A DNA stretch of 64,000 bases from Pseudooceanicola endophyticus (GCF_018760365.1 NZ_JAHIAB010000009.1:62001-126000), one strand, 5' to 3'; shown: positions 43,157-52,208, numbered from the stretch's first letter. Numbers and translations: made by a program. The notes: generated by a model from the sequence alone, not told the origin.

Positions 43157-43181
43157 GCCCCTTCCGGACAGGAGACGTGCC

Positions 43182-44426
43182 ATGTCGCAGATCATGGTTC
43201 TAGGCGCCGGCATGGTCGGCGTGAGCAGCGCGCTTGCGCTTCAGGCACGCGGTCATCAGGTCACCCTGGTCGACCGGCGCGGCCCGGGCCGCGAGACGAG
43301 CTTTGGCAATGCCGGCTTCATCCAGGCCGAGGCGGTCGAGCCCTACGCCATTCCCCGCGACCTGCGCACCCTCCTGTCCTACGCGACCGGACGCAGCAAC
43401 GACATCGTCTACGATCCCGCCCAGCTGCCCCGGATCGCCAAGGTGCTGCTCGCCTACTGGCGCAACTCCGCCCCCGCGCGCCACCGCGCCATCGCGGCCA
43501 CCTATGCGCGGCTCGCGCAGCGCTCGACTGCCGATCACCAGCCGCTGATCGCGGCCTCCGGCCAGGACAACCTGATCCGCCGCACCGGCTATGCCCAGGT
43601 GTTCCGCGATGGCTCCGTCTTCGACGGGGCCGCGCGCGAGGCCGAGCGGCTGAAGGCCGAATACGGCGTGCGGGTCACCGCGAAGGATGCCGCCACCTTC
43701 GCCAGCGCCGAGCCTGGGGTGAAACGCCCCGTCGCCGGTGCCCTGGCCTGGGACGACACCTGGACCTGCGCGGATCCGGGCGCCCTGACCGCCGGCTATG
43801 CCGATCTGTTCACCCGCCAGGGGGGCCGGTTCGTCGATGGCGATGCGCTCAGCCTGACGCAGAGCGCCACCGGCTGGCAGATCGACAGCGCCGAGGGCCC
43901 GGTCGAGGCGGAACAGGTCGTCGTCGCCCTGGGCCCCTGGGGTCCGGATCTGCTGAAACGTTTCGGCTACCGCGTGCCGATGCTGTGGAAACGCGGCTAC
44001 CACGGCCATTTCGACAGCCCCACCCCGCTGTCGCGCCCGGTGATGGATGCCCAGAACGGCATCGTCATGACCCCCACCACCCGCGGCCTGCGCCTGGCCA
44101 CCGGCGCGGCGCTGGTCGATCGCGAGGCACCGGCAGAGCCCAGACAGCTGGAGCGGGGCGCAAAGGCGGTATCGGACCTTGTGGATCTTGGCCCCCGGGT
44201 GCAGGAAGTGCAGTGGTTCGGCCACCGTCCCTGCCTGCCCGACATGCTGCCGCTGGTGGGACAGGCGCCGCGCCACCCGACGCTGTGGCTGAACTTCGGC
44301 CATGGCCACCAGGGCTTTACCCTGGGCCCGACCACCGCGCTCCTGCTGGCCGACGCCATGGACGGCCAACGGGACGATCTTGCGACGGCGCTGGCGCCCG
44401 CCAGCCGACCCGCCGCCATCCACTGA
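43182..44426 (+). CDS. FAD-dependent D-amino-acid dehydrogenase (DadA family)
   Basis: 414-aa flavoprotein (DAO superfamily). N-terminal Rossmann motif VLGAGMVGVSSALALQARG and the DadA-typical RETSFGNAGFIQAEAVEPYA follow; the C-terminal part has HRPCLPDMLPLVGQAPRHPT and the HGHQGFTLGPTTA ending. It oxidises a D-amino acid to the imino acid and passes electrons to quinones. In operon with RidA, which would hydrolyse the imino product, and the aldolase-type enzyme 14 bp downstream. Confidence 0.9.
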   Translation: MSQIMVLGAGMVGVSSALALQARGHQVTLVDRRGPGRETSFGNAGFIQAEAVEPYAIPRDLRTLLSYATGRSNDIVYDPAQLPRIAKVLLAYWRNSAPARHRAIAATYARLAQRSTADHQPLIAASGQDNLIRRTGYAQVFRDGSVFDGAAREAERLKAEYGVRVTAKDAATFASAEPGVKRPVAGALAWDDTWTCADPGALTAGYADLFTRQGGRFVDGDALSLTQSATGWQIDSAEGPVEAEQVVVALGPWGPDLLKRFGYRVPMLWKRGYHGHFDSPTPLSRPVMDAQNGIVMTPTTRGLRLATGAALVDREAPAEPRQLERGAKAVSDLVDLGPRVQEVQWFGHRPCLPDMLPLVGQAPRHPTLWLNFGHGHQGFTLGPTTALLLADAMDGQRDDLATALAPASRPAAIH

Positions 44427-44440
44427 CCGGAGTTGCCCCG

Positions 44441-45562
44441 ATGCCGTCCGCCCGCCCCCCTGCCCTTCCCGGTGATCCGGTCTCGGCGATCCGCACCCCG
44501 GCGCTGATCGTCGATCTTGACGCCTTCGAGGCCAATATCGCCCGGATGCGCGCCTTCGTGCAGGACAGCGGGCTGCGGCTGCGGGCCCATGCCAAGACCC
44601 ACAAATCCGCCGATATCGCCCGCATCCAGATGCGCGACGGCGGCGCCTGCGGGGTCTGCTGCCAGAAGGTCTCGGAGGCGGAGGCGCTGGTCGAGGCGGG
44701 CGTCACCGACATCCTCGTCTCGAACGAGATCACCGGCACCGCCCGTGCCGAGGCGCTGGCCCGGCTGGCCGAACGCGCCCGCATCGGCGTCTGCGTCGAC
44801 AGCCTGGAGGGCGTCGCCGAACTGGCCGCCGCCACCGCCCATCACGACACCGAGCTGAGCGTTCTGGTCGAGGTCGATGTGGGTGCGGGCCGCTGCGGTG
44901 TCGCGCCGGGGGCCGCCGCCGTGCCGCTGGCCCGGGCCATCGCCGCCGCGCCGGGGCTGATCTTCGGCGGGCTTCAGGCCTACCAGGGATCGCTTCAGCA
45001 CATCGCCGATCCGGCGGCCCGTGCCGCCGCCGCCAAGGCTGCGGCCCAGGCCACCCGCGACACGCTGAAGGCCCTGCACGCCGAAGGCTTCGACTGCGCC
45101 ACCGTCGGCGGGGCCGGCACCGGCTCCTTCCGGCTCGACAGTGGCCTCGGCCAGGTGAACGAACTGCAATGCGGCTCCTACATCTTCATGGATGCCGATT
45201 ACGACCGCATCGAGGAAATCGGCGGCGGTCGACCCGGAGGCATGGAGAACGCGCTGTTCATCCTGACTGAGGTCATGAGCACCGCGGTCCCCGGCAAGGC
45301 GGTCTGCGATGCCGGTCTGAAGGCCATGTCGCTCGACAGCGGGCTGCCGCGTCTGGATGCCGAGGGGCTGAGCTACCTCGTCGCCTCGGACGAACACGGA
45401 GAGATCGCCGATCCCGACGACCGGCTGGCGCGCGGCGACCGGCTGCGGCTGGTGCCGGGCCACTGCGACCCGACCTGCAATCTTTACGATCATTACGTCG
45501 CAGTGCGCGGCGATACGGTCGAGGCGATCTGGCCGGTCACGGCGCGCGGCTGCCTCTGGTAG
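44441..45562 (+). CDS. D-threonine aldolase / 3-hydroxy-D-aspartate aldolase-family enzyme (DSD1-like)
   Basis: 373 aa, fold-type III PLP enzyme with an alanine-racemase-like barrel. PLP lysine in RAHAKTHKSADIARIQ; GVCCQKVSEAEALVEAG, LQCGSYIFMDADYDRI and AVCDAGLKAMSLDSGLP match Paracoccus 3-hydroxy-D-aspartate aldolase closely. The metal-binding HCDPTC motif near the C-terminus (LVPGHCDPTCNLYDHYV) is intact. It should split a beta-hydroxy-D-amino acid into glycine plus aldehyde or glyoxylate, or dehydrate D-serine. The other beta-hydroxyaspartate-cycle genes are not in the window. Confidence 0.9.
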   Translation: MPSARPPALPGDPVSAIRTPALIVDLDAFEANIARMRAFVQDSGLRLRAHAKTHKSADIARIQMRDGGACGVCCQKVSEAEALVEAGVTDILVSNEITGTARAEALARLAERARIGVCVDSLEGVAELAAATAHHDTELSVLVEVDVGAGRCGVAPGAAAVPLARAIAAAPGLIFGGLQAYQGSLQHIADPAARAAAAKAAAQATRDTLKALHAEGFDCATVGGAGTGSFRLDSGLGQVNELQCGSYIFMDADYDRIEEIGGGRPGGMENALFILTEVMSTAVPGKAVCDAGLKAMSLDSGLPRLDAEGLSYLVASDEHGEIADPDDRLARGDRLRLVPGHCDPTCNLYDHYVAVRGDTVEAIWPVTARGCLW

Positions 45563-45565
45563 CGC

Positions 45566-46432
45566 TCAGGGCGCTTCCAGATCGGCGCGGCGGGCGATGA
45601 TCGCCGCCGTCAGCACCTCTGAAACCGCCCGCACCCGACGGGCGGCGGCCAGGTCCCCGTGGGTGACCAGCAGCAGCTCCCGCTGCATCCGTTCCCCCGA
45701 GGGCAGCCGGTCGCGCAGCAGGCGCAGCCCCGCCGCACGCGCCAGGAAATGCGGCAGCAGCCCGACCCCGGTGCCCATGCGCACCGCCTCGACCATGCCG
45801 GTCATGGTGTTGACCGCCATCCGCGGCGCCCCCTCGGGGCAAAGCGCGGCGGACCAGCCGGCGGGGGTACTCAGCCCGGGGTGTTCCGGCCAGATCACGT
45901 GGCGGTCGGGCACCGCCCCCCCAGCCGGGGCGTAAAGGCCGAACCCCACCTCTGCCAGCTTGCGCACCCGCAGGTTGCCGCGTTCGGGCCGCACCATGCG
46001 CAGCGCCAGATCGGCATCGTGGCGGTGCAGGTTCACCGTCGTCGACTGAAAGCTGATCTCAAGGTCGAGGCCCGGGTTTTCCGCCATCAGCGGCGACAGC
46101 GCCGGCAGCAGGACCGGCGTGATCAGGCTTTCGACACAGGCCAGCCGCACAAGGCCGCAGATCTCGGACTGGGCGGCAGTTTCGGTGCGCAGGTCGCTCA
46201 TCGCCAGCTCCACCGCCTCGGCGCGCGGCACCAGCGCCCGCCCCTCGTCGGTCAGCGCATAGCCCGCCTGGTGGCGGCGAAACAGCGGCAGGCCAAGCGC
46301 CTGCTCCATCCGTTCGATCCGCCGCGCCATGGTCGCCACGCCCAGACCCAGCCCCCGCGCCGCCCCGGAAAGGGAGCCCGCCCGCGCCAGCGCCAGGAAG
46401 ACCCGGGTATCGTCCCAGTTCAGCCGATCCAT
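45566..46432 (-). CDS. LysR-type transcriptional regulator
   Basis: 288 aa. HTH is WDDTRVFLALARAGSLSGAA, RGLGLGVATMARRIERMEQA, the subclass that often controls a divergent transporter or dehydrogenase gene. Effector domain follows with VRLACVESLITPVLLPALSP. The start at 46432 is preceded by GGGAGG. Divergent from the EamA permease; a GTTTTC-G-GAAAAC palindrome sits just upstream of its ribosome site. Confidence 0.9.
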   Translation of the reverse strand: MDRLNWDDTRVFLALARAGSLSGAARGLGLGVATMARRIERMEQALGLPLFRRHQAGYALTDEGRALVPRAEAVELAMSDLRTETAAQSEICGLVRLACVESLITPVLLPALSPLMAENPGLDLEISFQSTTVNLHRHDADLALRMVRPERGNLRVRKLAEVGFGLYAPAGGAVPDRHVIWPEHPGLSTPAGWSAALCPEGAPRMAVNTMTGMVEAVRMGTGVGLLPHFLARAAGLRLLRDRLPSGERMQRELLLVTHGDLAAARRVRAVSEVLTAAIIARRADLEAP

Positions 46433-46445
46433 GCCCCACCCTCCC

Positions 46446-46458
46446 GTTTTCGGAAAAC
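46446..46458. promoter_or_regulatory. Candidate LysR operator between LysR and EamA genes
   Basis: GTTTTC-G-GAAAAC, a perfect 13-bp palindrome 14 bp before the LysR start and 78 bp before the EamA start. It fits an autoregulatory site for the divergent pair. Confidence 0.45.
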
Positions 46459-46535
46459 AGCATCCCGACCTTAGCTGTATCGCCCCGGAAACGGGAATGC
46501 GAGACCCGTGACAGACCAAGCACAGGGATCTCTCC

Positions 46536-47441
46536 ATGTCTTCCACCTCCTCCTCCCGCGCGGTCGGGTTGACCGCCCTGGCCGCGATCTTCTGGGGCAC
46601 GAATTTCGAAGCCACCCGCTTCGTGCTGACCGATCTTTCGCCCTGGACCGCCGCCGCGCTGCGCTTTGCCGTCGCCGCGGCGATCATCCTGCTGTGGCTG
46701 ATCCTGACCGAGGGCATCGACCGTCGCGGCCTGGCGCGCAACGCCCCCGCCTTCGTGGTCCTGGGTGCCCTGGGCATCGCCGGCTTCAATGCCGCGCTCT
46801 GCCTCGGAATGGGCAGCTCCAGCCCGGTGACGGCGGCGCTGATCATGGCCACGACGCCGCTGTCGACGAACCTGATCGACGCGCTGGTGGCGCGCCGGAT
46901 GCCGCGCCCGGCGGCGCTGCTGGGCATGGCGCTCAGCCTGACGGGCGTGGCCCTGACCGTCGGCGCCTTTGCCGGGGCGGCGCTGTCGCCGGGCGACCTG
47001 ATGATCCTGGGCGGCAGCCTCTGCGTCTCCTGCTTCACGGTGTTCAGCCGCCGCTGGGTGAAAGAGTCGAGCCCCCTGGCCACCACCACCTGGACCATGG
47101 TCGCGGGCGCCCTGCTGCTGCTGACCGGCGCGCTGGCCTTCGAACATCCCCTGGCCGAGGCGCTGGCCGCACCGGCGCCGGTCTGGGGCGTGACCCTGTG
47201 GATGGCGATCGCCGGGTCGGTGCTGGCCTTCCTGTTCTGGACCATCGGCATCCGGGTGCGCGGCCCCGGCCCAACGGCGATCCTGTTCAACATCGTCCCG
47301 GTCTCGGCGCTGGTGATCGCGACTCTGGCCGGACGGATGCCGGGCCCCGCGCAGCTGGGCGGCGTCACCCTGACCATCCTTGGCGTGCTGGTCGCCAGCG
47401 GTCGGCTGCGGCTGCCCGGACGCCGGCCCGCCCGCGCCTGA
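46536..47441 (+). CDS. EamA/DMT-family transporter
   Basis: 301 aa with ten predicted helices in two EamA repeats. The first repeat starts GLTALAAIFWGTNFEATRFV; the second carries LGVTLWMAIAGSVLAFLFWT, ends IGIRVRGPGPTAILFNIVPV. DMT transporters commonly export amino acids or metabolites. It is under the divergent LysR and not obviously tied to a catabolic enzyme. AGGGA lies about 10 nt before the ATG. Confidence 0.92.
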   Translation: MSSTSSSRAVGLTALAAIFWGTNFEATRFVLTDLSPWTAAALRFAVAAAIILLWLILTEGIDRRGLARNAPAFVVLGALGIAGFNAALCLGMGSSSPVTAALIMATTPLSTNLIDALVARRMPRPAALLGMALSLTGVALTVGAFAGAALSPGDLMILGGSLCVSCFTVFSRRWVKESSPLATTTWTMVAGALLLLTGALAFEHPLAEALAAPAPVWGVTLWMAIAGSVLAFLFWTIGIRVRGPGPTAILFNIVPVSALVIATLAGRMPGPAQLGGVTLTILGVLVASGRLRLPGRRPARA

Positions 47442-47465
47442 TCCGCCGCCCGCCCCGGGGGCGGT

Positions 47466-49073
47466 TCAGTCCTCGGGGGGGATGCGGGCGCGGAAGTCGC
47501 GCAGTACCTCCAGGTAGCCGGGGTCATGGGTCCAGGAGGGCAGCCCCTCCAGCAGAATGTCGGTGGAGAGGTCCGGGAAATGCGCCAGCCAGCGCCGACC
47601 CGCCGCCACCGCCCCCGCCCGGTCCCCCTTCAGCCACAGCGTGCCGAACATCATCCGGTGCGCCCAGTGCGCGGTCGGCGCGGCGCGCATCCCCTTCTCG
47701 ATCAGCGCGACCGAGGCATCGTAGCGCGCCATCACCCGCAGCGCCGCCGCCCGCCCGAACTGCATGTTGAACAGGAAGGGGTCCAGCGGGCTGAGGTTCT
47801 CGGCCCGGTCGAAATGGGTCAGCCCCTCTTCGGGGCGGTTCAGGTAGACCGCGACCCAGCCCAGCCGCAGCCAGGCCCAGGCGTTGTTCGGATCCAGCTC
47901 CAGCGCCCGCAGCGCCAGCTCTTCCGAAAGCGGGAAATCCCGCAACGCCAGGGCCGCCGCGGCGCTGAGCGCGGTCAGCGTGGCGGGATTGTCCTGCACC
48001 CGGGGATAGGCGCGGTCGAAGGCCGCCCGGCTTTGCGCCCGCGCCAGGTCCGGGCGCGGCGTCCACAGGTAGCAGCAGTCATGGGCATGGCACCAGGCCT
48101 TCATCGCCAGCGCATGGGCGGCCTCGGGATCGCGGGCCACGGCCCGGTCCAGCAGTACCAGAGCGCGGCGGTTCTCCTGCGGGTCATGGACCCAGAAATG
48201 CGGCAGCGCGGTCAGCACCAGCTCGTAGCTGCTGCGGTCCTCGGGGGCGGTGCGCCGGGCGCGCAGGATCTCGGCGGCGCGCAGGTTCGGCGAAAGCTGC
48301 CCCGCGACATGGGCCGCGATGCGGTCCTGCAGATCCATCAGGTCATCCAGACGATCATCGAAACGTCCCGACCAGCGGGTACGCCCGTCGCGCCCGCCCA
48401 CCAGCTGGACCGAAATCCGCACCCGGTCGCCGGAGCGCCGCACCGCGCCCTGCAACAGGTAGCTGGCCCCCAGCCGGGCGGCGATCTCGGGGACCGGCAG
48501 CGGGCTGGCGCGCAGCATCACCGTGGACTGGCGGGCGATGACGTCGAAATCCCGGCTTCGGCTGAGGGCGGCGGTGATTTCCTCGACGATGCCGTCGGCG
48601 AACATCTCGGAGGCGCCGGGGCCGAAGGCCTCGAAGGCCAGCACCGCCAGCGCCGGACGGTCCAGCCGGCGCGCGGGCGCCTCGGGCGCGGCGGGGGGAG
48701 CGGCCTGTCGCTGCGCCCGCAACCAGTCCTCGAAACCTTCCGAGGGCAGGTCGAAGCCGCTCAGGAAATCACCCTCGCCCCGCGCCACCTCGGTGGTGTC
48801 GGCAGCCAGCCAGATCCCCTGGCGGTCGGCGCCGATGCCATCGCCCAGCCGGCGCCGCAGTGCCGACAGTTCCTGCCGGAGCGAGGCCCGCGCCTGCGCC
48901 GCCCCGCGATCCGACCACAGCAGGTCCGCCAGCAGGCCACGCTCTGCCCGAAGCCCCGGCTGGCAGGCCAGATAGGCCAGCAGCCCCTGGGCGCGGCGCC
49001 CCAGCCCCTCCAGCGGCGCGCCGTCATGCTCGGCCAGGAAGGGGCCGGACAGGTGAAGCACAAGGCGGGGCAT
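47466..49073 (-). CDS. SARP/BTAD-type regulator with FlgO-like and TPR domains
   Basis: 535 aa. An N-terminal winged-helix of the OmpR/SARP type (RAQGLLAYLACQPGLRAERG, then ASLRQELSALRRRLG) is followed by a TolB/FlgO-like domain (ALAVLAFEAFGPGASEMFAD, GIVEEITAALSR, YLLQGAVRRSGDRVRISVQL) and TPR-like repeats to the end (ALRALELDPNNAWAWLRLGW). This is the architecture of CadC/adenylate-cyclase-associated signalling proteins without a cyclase domain. The start at 49073 has GGGAGG upstream. Signal and targets are unknown; the divergent DUF1127-like gene is the nearest candidate. Confidence 0.85.
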   Translation of the reverse strand: MPRLVLHLSGPFLAEHDGAPLEGLGRRAQGLLAYLACQPGLRAERGLLADLLWSDRGAAQARASLRQELSALRRRLGDGIGADRQGIWLAADTTEVARGEGDFLSGFDLPSEGFEDWLRAQRQAAPPAAPEAPARRLDRPALAVLAFEAFGPGASEMFADGIVEEITAALSRSRDFDVIARQSTVMLRASPLPVPEIAARLGASYLLQGAVRRSGDRVRISVQLVGGRDGRTRWSGRFDDRLDDLMDLQDRIAAHVAGQLSPNLRAAEILRARRTAPEDRSSYELVLTALPHFWVHDPQENRRALVLLDRAVARDPEAAHALAMKAWCHAHDCCYLWTPRPDLARAQSRAAFDRAYPRVQDNPATLTALSAAAALALRDFPLSEELALRALELDPNNAWAWLRLGWVAVYLNRPEEGLTHFDRAENLSPLDPFLFNMQFGRAAALRVMARYDASVALIEKGMRAAPTAHWAHRMMFGTLWLKGDRAGAVAAGRRWLAHFPDLSTDILLEGLPSWTHDPGYLEVLRDFRARIPPED

Positions 49074-49131
49074 CGCAGACGGGCCTCCCAAGGTGGTTTT
49101 CACGCGGCATGACGATGTTTTGACGGAAGTA

Positions 49132-49156
49132 TTGCACTCGCGCCATGGCGTTGCAC
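49132..49156. promoter_or_regulatory. Repeat element in the SARP/DUF1127 divergent region
   Basis: Direct repeats TTGCAC at 49132-49137 and 49151-49156 flank a perfect CGCCATGGCG palindrome (49141-49150). SARP-type activators commonly bind direct repeats, so this is a candidate site. Confidence 0.35.
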
Positions 49157-49226
49157 CCGGAAATTCACGCAACCCTGACGTGGGTGGGCGCAGCATGGGA
49201 TCACACCTTACCCCCGGAGAGAACCG

Positions 49227-49442
49227 ATGACCCTGATGTCCACCCTGACCGCCCCCGCCCTGACGCTGACCGGCCTGCTGAAGGCCCGCCGCCCCGCCAC
49301 CCGGACCGGGCAGGTCCGCGACCGGGCACTGGATGCCCTTCCGCGCGAGCGGCTGGAGGATCTGGGCATCGCCCCGCGCAGCGCCGCCAACCACCGCCAC
49401 AGCGGTCAGGCCGGGCCGATCCCCCGCGCCGAGACCTGGTAA
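49227..49442 (+). CDS. Small DUF1127-like protein
   Basis: 71 aa with a good site (GGAGAGAACCG-ATG). The central QVRDRALDALPRERLEDLGI resembles the DUF1127/YjiS core, in which a leucine-rich stretch precedes L-x-D-[IL]-G. Many DUF1127 proteins bind RNA or act in stress and phosphate metabolism, but this one lacks the usual Arg-rich start. Divergent from the SARP-type regulator. Confidence 0.6.
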   Translation: MTLMSTLTAPALTLTGLLKARRPATRTGQVRDRALDALPRERLEDLGIAPRSAANHRHSGQAGPIPRAETW

Positions 49443-49490
49443 CCCCGGCCCCGACACAGGACCCGACGACACGGGCCCCGACATGAAAAG

Positions 49491-49515
49491 GCCGCCCCGA
49501 ACCCCGGGGCGGCCC
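49491..49515. terminator. Bidirectional terminator between DUF1127-like and LLM genes
   Basis: GGCCGCCCCG (49491-49500) and CGGGGCGGCC (49506-49515), 10-bp stem with 5-nt loop. On the minus strand it is followed by TTTTC, so it best fits the end of the LLM gene. Confidence 0.75.
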
Positions 49516-49539
49516 AAATCCTTCTGGCCTTGGCGGCGC

Positions 49540-50868
49540 TTACAGCAGGTGCTGGTTGACCGGACGATCCAGCCCCAGGCCGTCGCGCAGCGTCTCGCCG
49601 GCATATTCGGTCTTGTAGAGGCCGCGCTCCTGCAGGATCGGGATCACCTTGCCGGCGAAATCGTCCAGGATCCCCGGCAGGTAGGCCAGCGGCAGCATGA
49701 AGCCGTCGCCGCAGCCCTCGCTCACCCATTCCTCCATCCAGTCGGCGACCATCTCCGGGGTGCCGCACATGAAGCGGTTGCCGCGCTTGTAGCTGGCCGC
49801 GATCTCGCGCAGCGTCTTGCCCGAGCGGATCAGCTCCACGATCTGGTTGAAATAGGCGGTGTGGTGGTTCGAGGCGGCGGGGATGCGATCCTCGGGGATC
49901 GGCGCATCCAGCGGCAGGTCCAGCAGCTGGGTTTCCAGATCCATCGAGAGATACAGCACCGAAAGTTCCGGCGGGATGAAGGAGCGCAGGTACTCGTACT
50001 TCTCTTCCGCTTCCTGCACCGTGTCGCCGATGATGACGTTCAGCCCAGAAAGCACCTTCAGCTGGTCCTGGGCGCGGCCGTATTTCGCCATCCGCCCCTT
50101 CAGGTCGGTATAGAAGGCGCGCGCGGCCTCCTTGCTGCCGCCGGTGCCGAAGACCACCTGCGCGGTGCGCGCGGCCAGCTCCTTGCCCGCATCCGAGGCG
50201 CCGGCCTGGATGATCACCGGGTGACCCTGGGGCGCGCGGGCAACGTTCAGACCGCCGTAGACCTTGAAGAATTCGCCGTCGTGATCGACCACGTGGTATT
50301 TCGCCGGATCGAACTGGCGGGCGCCTTCCTTGTCGAAGATGAAGGCATCATCCTCCCAGGTGTCCCAGTACTTCTGCACCACATCGACGCATTCACCGGC
50401 CTTCTCGTAACGGCGCGCATGGGGCGGCAGACGGTCGAGGCCGAAGTTGCGCGCCGCGTAGTCATTGGCCGAGGTCACCACGTTCCAGGCCGCACGCCCA
50501 CCCGAGATATGGTCGAGCGCGGCGAACTGGCGGGCGATGTTGAACGGCTCCGAGAAAGAGGTCGACATGGTGCCGCCCAGACCGATGTGCCTGGTATGCA
50601 TCGCCAGCGCGCTCAGCACGGTGATCGGTTCCAGCCCGTTCTGGTAGATCGGAGACTTGGTCCAGACCTCAAGGTTGTCGGTGCGGCTTGCCGGGGTATC
50701 GGCCAGGAAGAACAGATCGAACTTGGCCGCTTCCAGCTTCTGCGCATAGCGGATGTAGTGCTGGATGTCGGTATCCGCGCCGGGCTCGGCCTCGGGCATC
50801 CGCCAGGCTCCGTTATGCTGACCATTGGCCTGGAACAGGCAGGCGAGGGCGATCTGTGTCTTGCTCAA
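49540..50868 (-). CDS. LLM-class flavin-dependent monooxygenase (NtaA/SnaA/DszA family)
   Basis: 442 aa, FMN-dependent TIM-barrel oxygenase. Start is TTG at 50868 with GGAG 8 nt upstream; no ATG fits. Family marks: FFLADTPASRTDNLEVWTKS, EPITVLSALAMHTRHIGLGG, TSFSEPFNIARQFAALDHIS, GGRAAWNVVTSAND and PVIIQAGASDAGKELAAR. Such enzymes attack sulfonates, sulfones, nitrilotriacetate or N-heterocycles and need reduced FMN from a separate reductase, which is not seen nearby. Confidence 0.9.
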   Translation of the reverse strand: MSKTQIALACLFQANGQHNGAWRMPEAEPGADTDIQHYIRYAQKLEAAKFDLFFLADTPASRTDNLEVWTKSPIYQNGLEPITVLSALAMHTRHIGLGGTMSTSFSEPFNIARQFAALDHISGGRAAWNVVTSANDYAARNFGLDRLPPHARRYEKAGECVDVVQKYWDTWEDDAFIFDKEGARQFDPAKYHVVDHDGEFFKVYGGLNVARAPQGHPVIIQAGASDAGKELAARTAQVVFGTGGSKEAARAFYTDLKGRMAKYGRAQDQLKVLSGLNVIIGDTVQEAEEKYEYLRSFIPPELSVLYLSMDLETQLLDLPLDAPIPEDRIPAASNHHTAYFNQIVELIRSGKTLREIAASYKRGNRFMCGTPEMVADWMEEWVSEGCGDGFMLPLAYLPGILDDFAGKVIPILQERGLYKTEYAGETLRDGLGLDRPVNQHLL

Positions 50869-51036
50869 TCTTCGTACTCCGTGTGGACCCGGGCCCCCGT
50901 GAACCGGGGCCGGGACGACGGGCGGTCGAAGGGTCGAACCGCCCGCGCTGATCTGGCCGGTGCGCCAAAGGCCCGGCTCTTGCGACAGCCTAGGCGCGGA
51001 AAGCGACAGGAAGACATTACAAATTTCCGCGCAGCC

Positions 51037-51055
51037 GGTTAGCGCCAACCTAACC
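51037..51055. promoter_or_regulatory. LysR-type box upstream of the LLM gene
   Basis: GGTTAG-CGCCAAC-CTAACC, perfect 6-bp arms with TTAG-N7-CTAA core (51039-51053), about 170 bp before the LLM start. Same core as TTAG-CCCGGGA-CTAA at 56831. Confidence 0.6.
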
Positions 51056-51080
51056 AAGGGGGTCCCGGCAGAGGACGTGC

Positions 51081-52208
51081 CTACCTCCCTGACGCGGGGA
51101 CAGCCTGACGCACCGCCCGCTCCAGCAGCGCGCGGCAAGCGACAAGCTGGGCGATTTCGATCCCCTCGTCGGGCTGATGGCCATCGCGCATCGTGCCGGG
51201 GCCGCAGACCACGGTGGGAATGCCGAGCGCCGCGAAAAAGCCCGCCTCGGTCCCGAAGGCGATCTTCACCGGCTCGGCGCCGCCATCGGGCAGCAACGCT
51301 GCGAAGGCGCGCACCGCCGGATCTTCGGGGTCGGCCTCAAGCCCCGGATAGCTGCCGGTCCCGGTGATCGTCACCCCCTCGGGCACCCGAAGCTGGGCCA
51401 GGATCTGCGCCGGGGTCTCGGTGGCCAGGTGGCGGATCTCGAACAGCACCTCGGCGCTGTCGGGCACGATGTTGAGCGCGACTCCCCCCTTCATCACCCC
51501 GGCATGGATGGTCGAACAGGCGGGATGCTGGTCCGGGTCCTGCGCGCCATGGGCCATCAGATCGGCCTGGACGCGGCGGATCTCTGCGATCAGGTCGGCG
51601 GCGGCGTGCAGCGCATTGGTGAAATCGGGGGCCATGGCGGAATGCCCGGCCTCGCCCGCCGAAAACGCCCGGTAGCTGGCCTTGCCCTTGTGGCCGATGG
51701 CCAGCTTCAGCAGCGTCGGTTCCCCGACGATGCACAGATCCGGACGGCCCAGCACCGGGATCACCTGGTCGATCATCTCGGGGATGCCACGGCAGCCGAC
51801 CTCCTCGTCCCAGCTGAGCGCGATGCCCACGGGCTGGGCGGGCGGCGCCGCCCGCAGCCCCTCGGCCATGGCCAGAACGCAGGCGATGAAGCCCTTCATG
51901 TCGGTGGTGCCGCGCCCGTGCAGCCGCCCGTCCCGCTGCGTCAGTTCGAAAGGCGGCAGGGTCCAGTCCTGCCCCTCGACCGGCACGACATCGGTATGGG
52001 CCGAGAACAGCAGCCCGCCCGCGCCCGCGCCGAAACGCGCCAGCAGCCCGAAACGGTCGCCCGAAGCCGCCGGCACGATCTGCACCGCAAAGCCCGCCGC
52101 CTCCAGAAGCTGTGCACAATAATCAATCAGCGCCCGGTTCGGCCCGCGCGTAATTGTCGGAAAACCCACAAGATCCCCAAGGATCTGCTGCACTCTGTCG
52201 GTCTGCAT
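51081..52208 (-). CDS. M20-family deacylase (ArgE/DapE-like)
   Basis: 375-aa zinc hydrolase. Metal residues visible in FSAHTDVVPVEGQDWTLPPF (His, Asp), GRGTTDMKGFIACVLAM (Asp), WDEEVGCRG (catalytic Glu and ligand Glu) and the terminal VCGPGTMRDGHQPDEGIEI (His). Closest to acetylornithine deacetylase ArgE, but the setting beside monooxygenases suggests removal of an N-acyl group in catabolism. GGAGCC precedes the ATG; divergent from the FMO gene. Confidence 0.88.
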   Translation of the reverse strand: MQTDRVQQILGDLVGFPTITRGPNRALIDYCAQLLEAAGFAVQIVPAASGDRFGLLARFGAGAGGLLFSAHTDVVPVEGQDWTLPPFELTQRDGRLHGRGTTDMKGFIACVLAMAEGLRAAPPAQPVGIALSWDEEVGCRGIPEMIDQVIPVLGRPDLCIVGEPTLLKLAIGHKGKASYRAFSAGEAGHSAMAPDFTNALHAAADLIAEIRRVQADLMAHGAQDPDQHPACSTIHAGVMKGGVALNIVPDSAEVLFEIRHLATETPAQILAQLRVPEGVTITGTGSYPGLEADPEDPAVRAFAALLPDGGAEPVKIAFGTEAGFFAALGIPTVVCGPGTMRDGHQPDEGIEIAQLVACRALLERAVRQAVPASGR

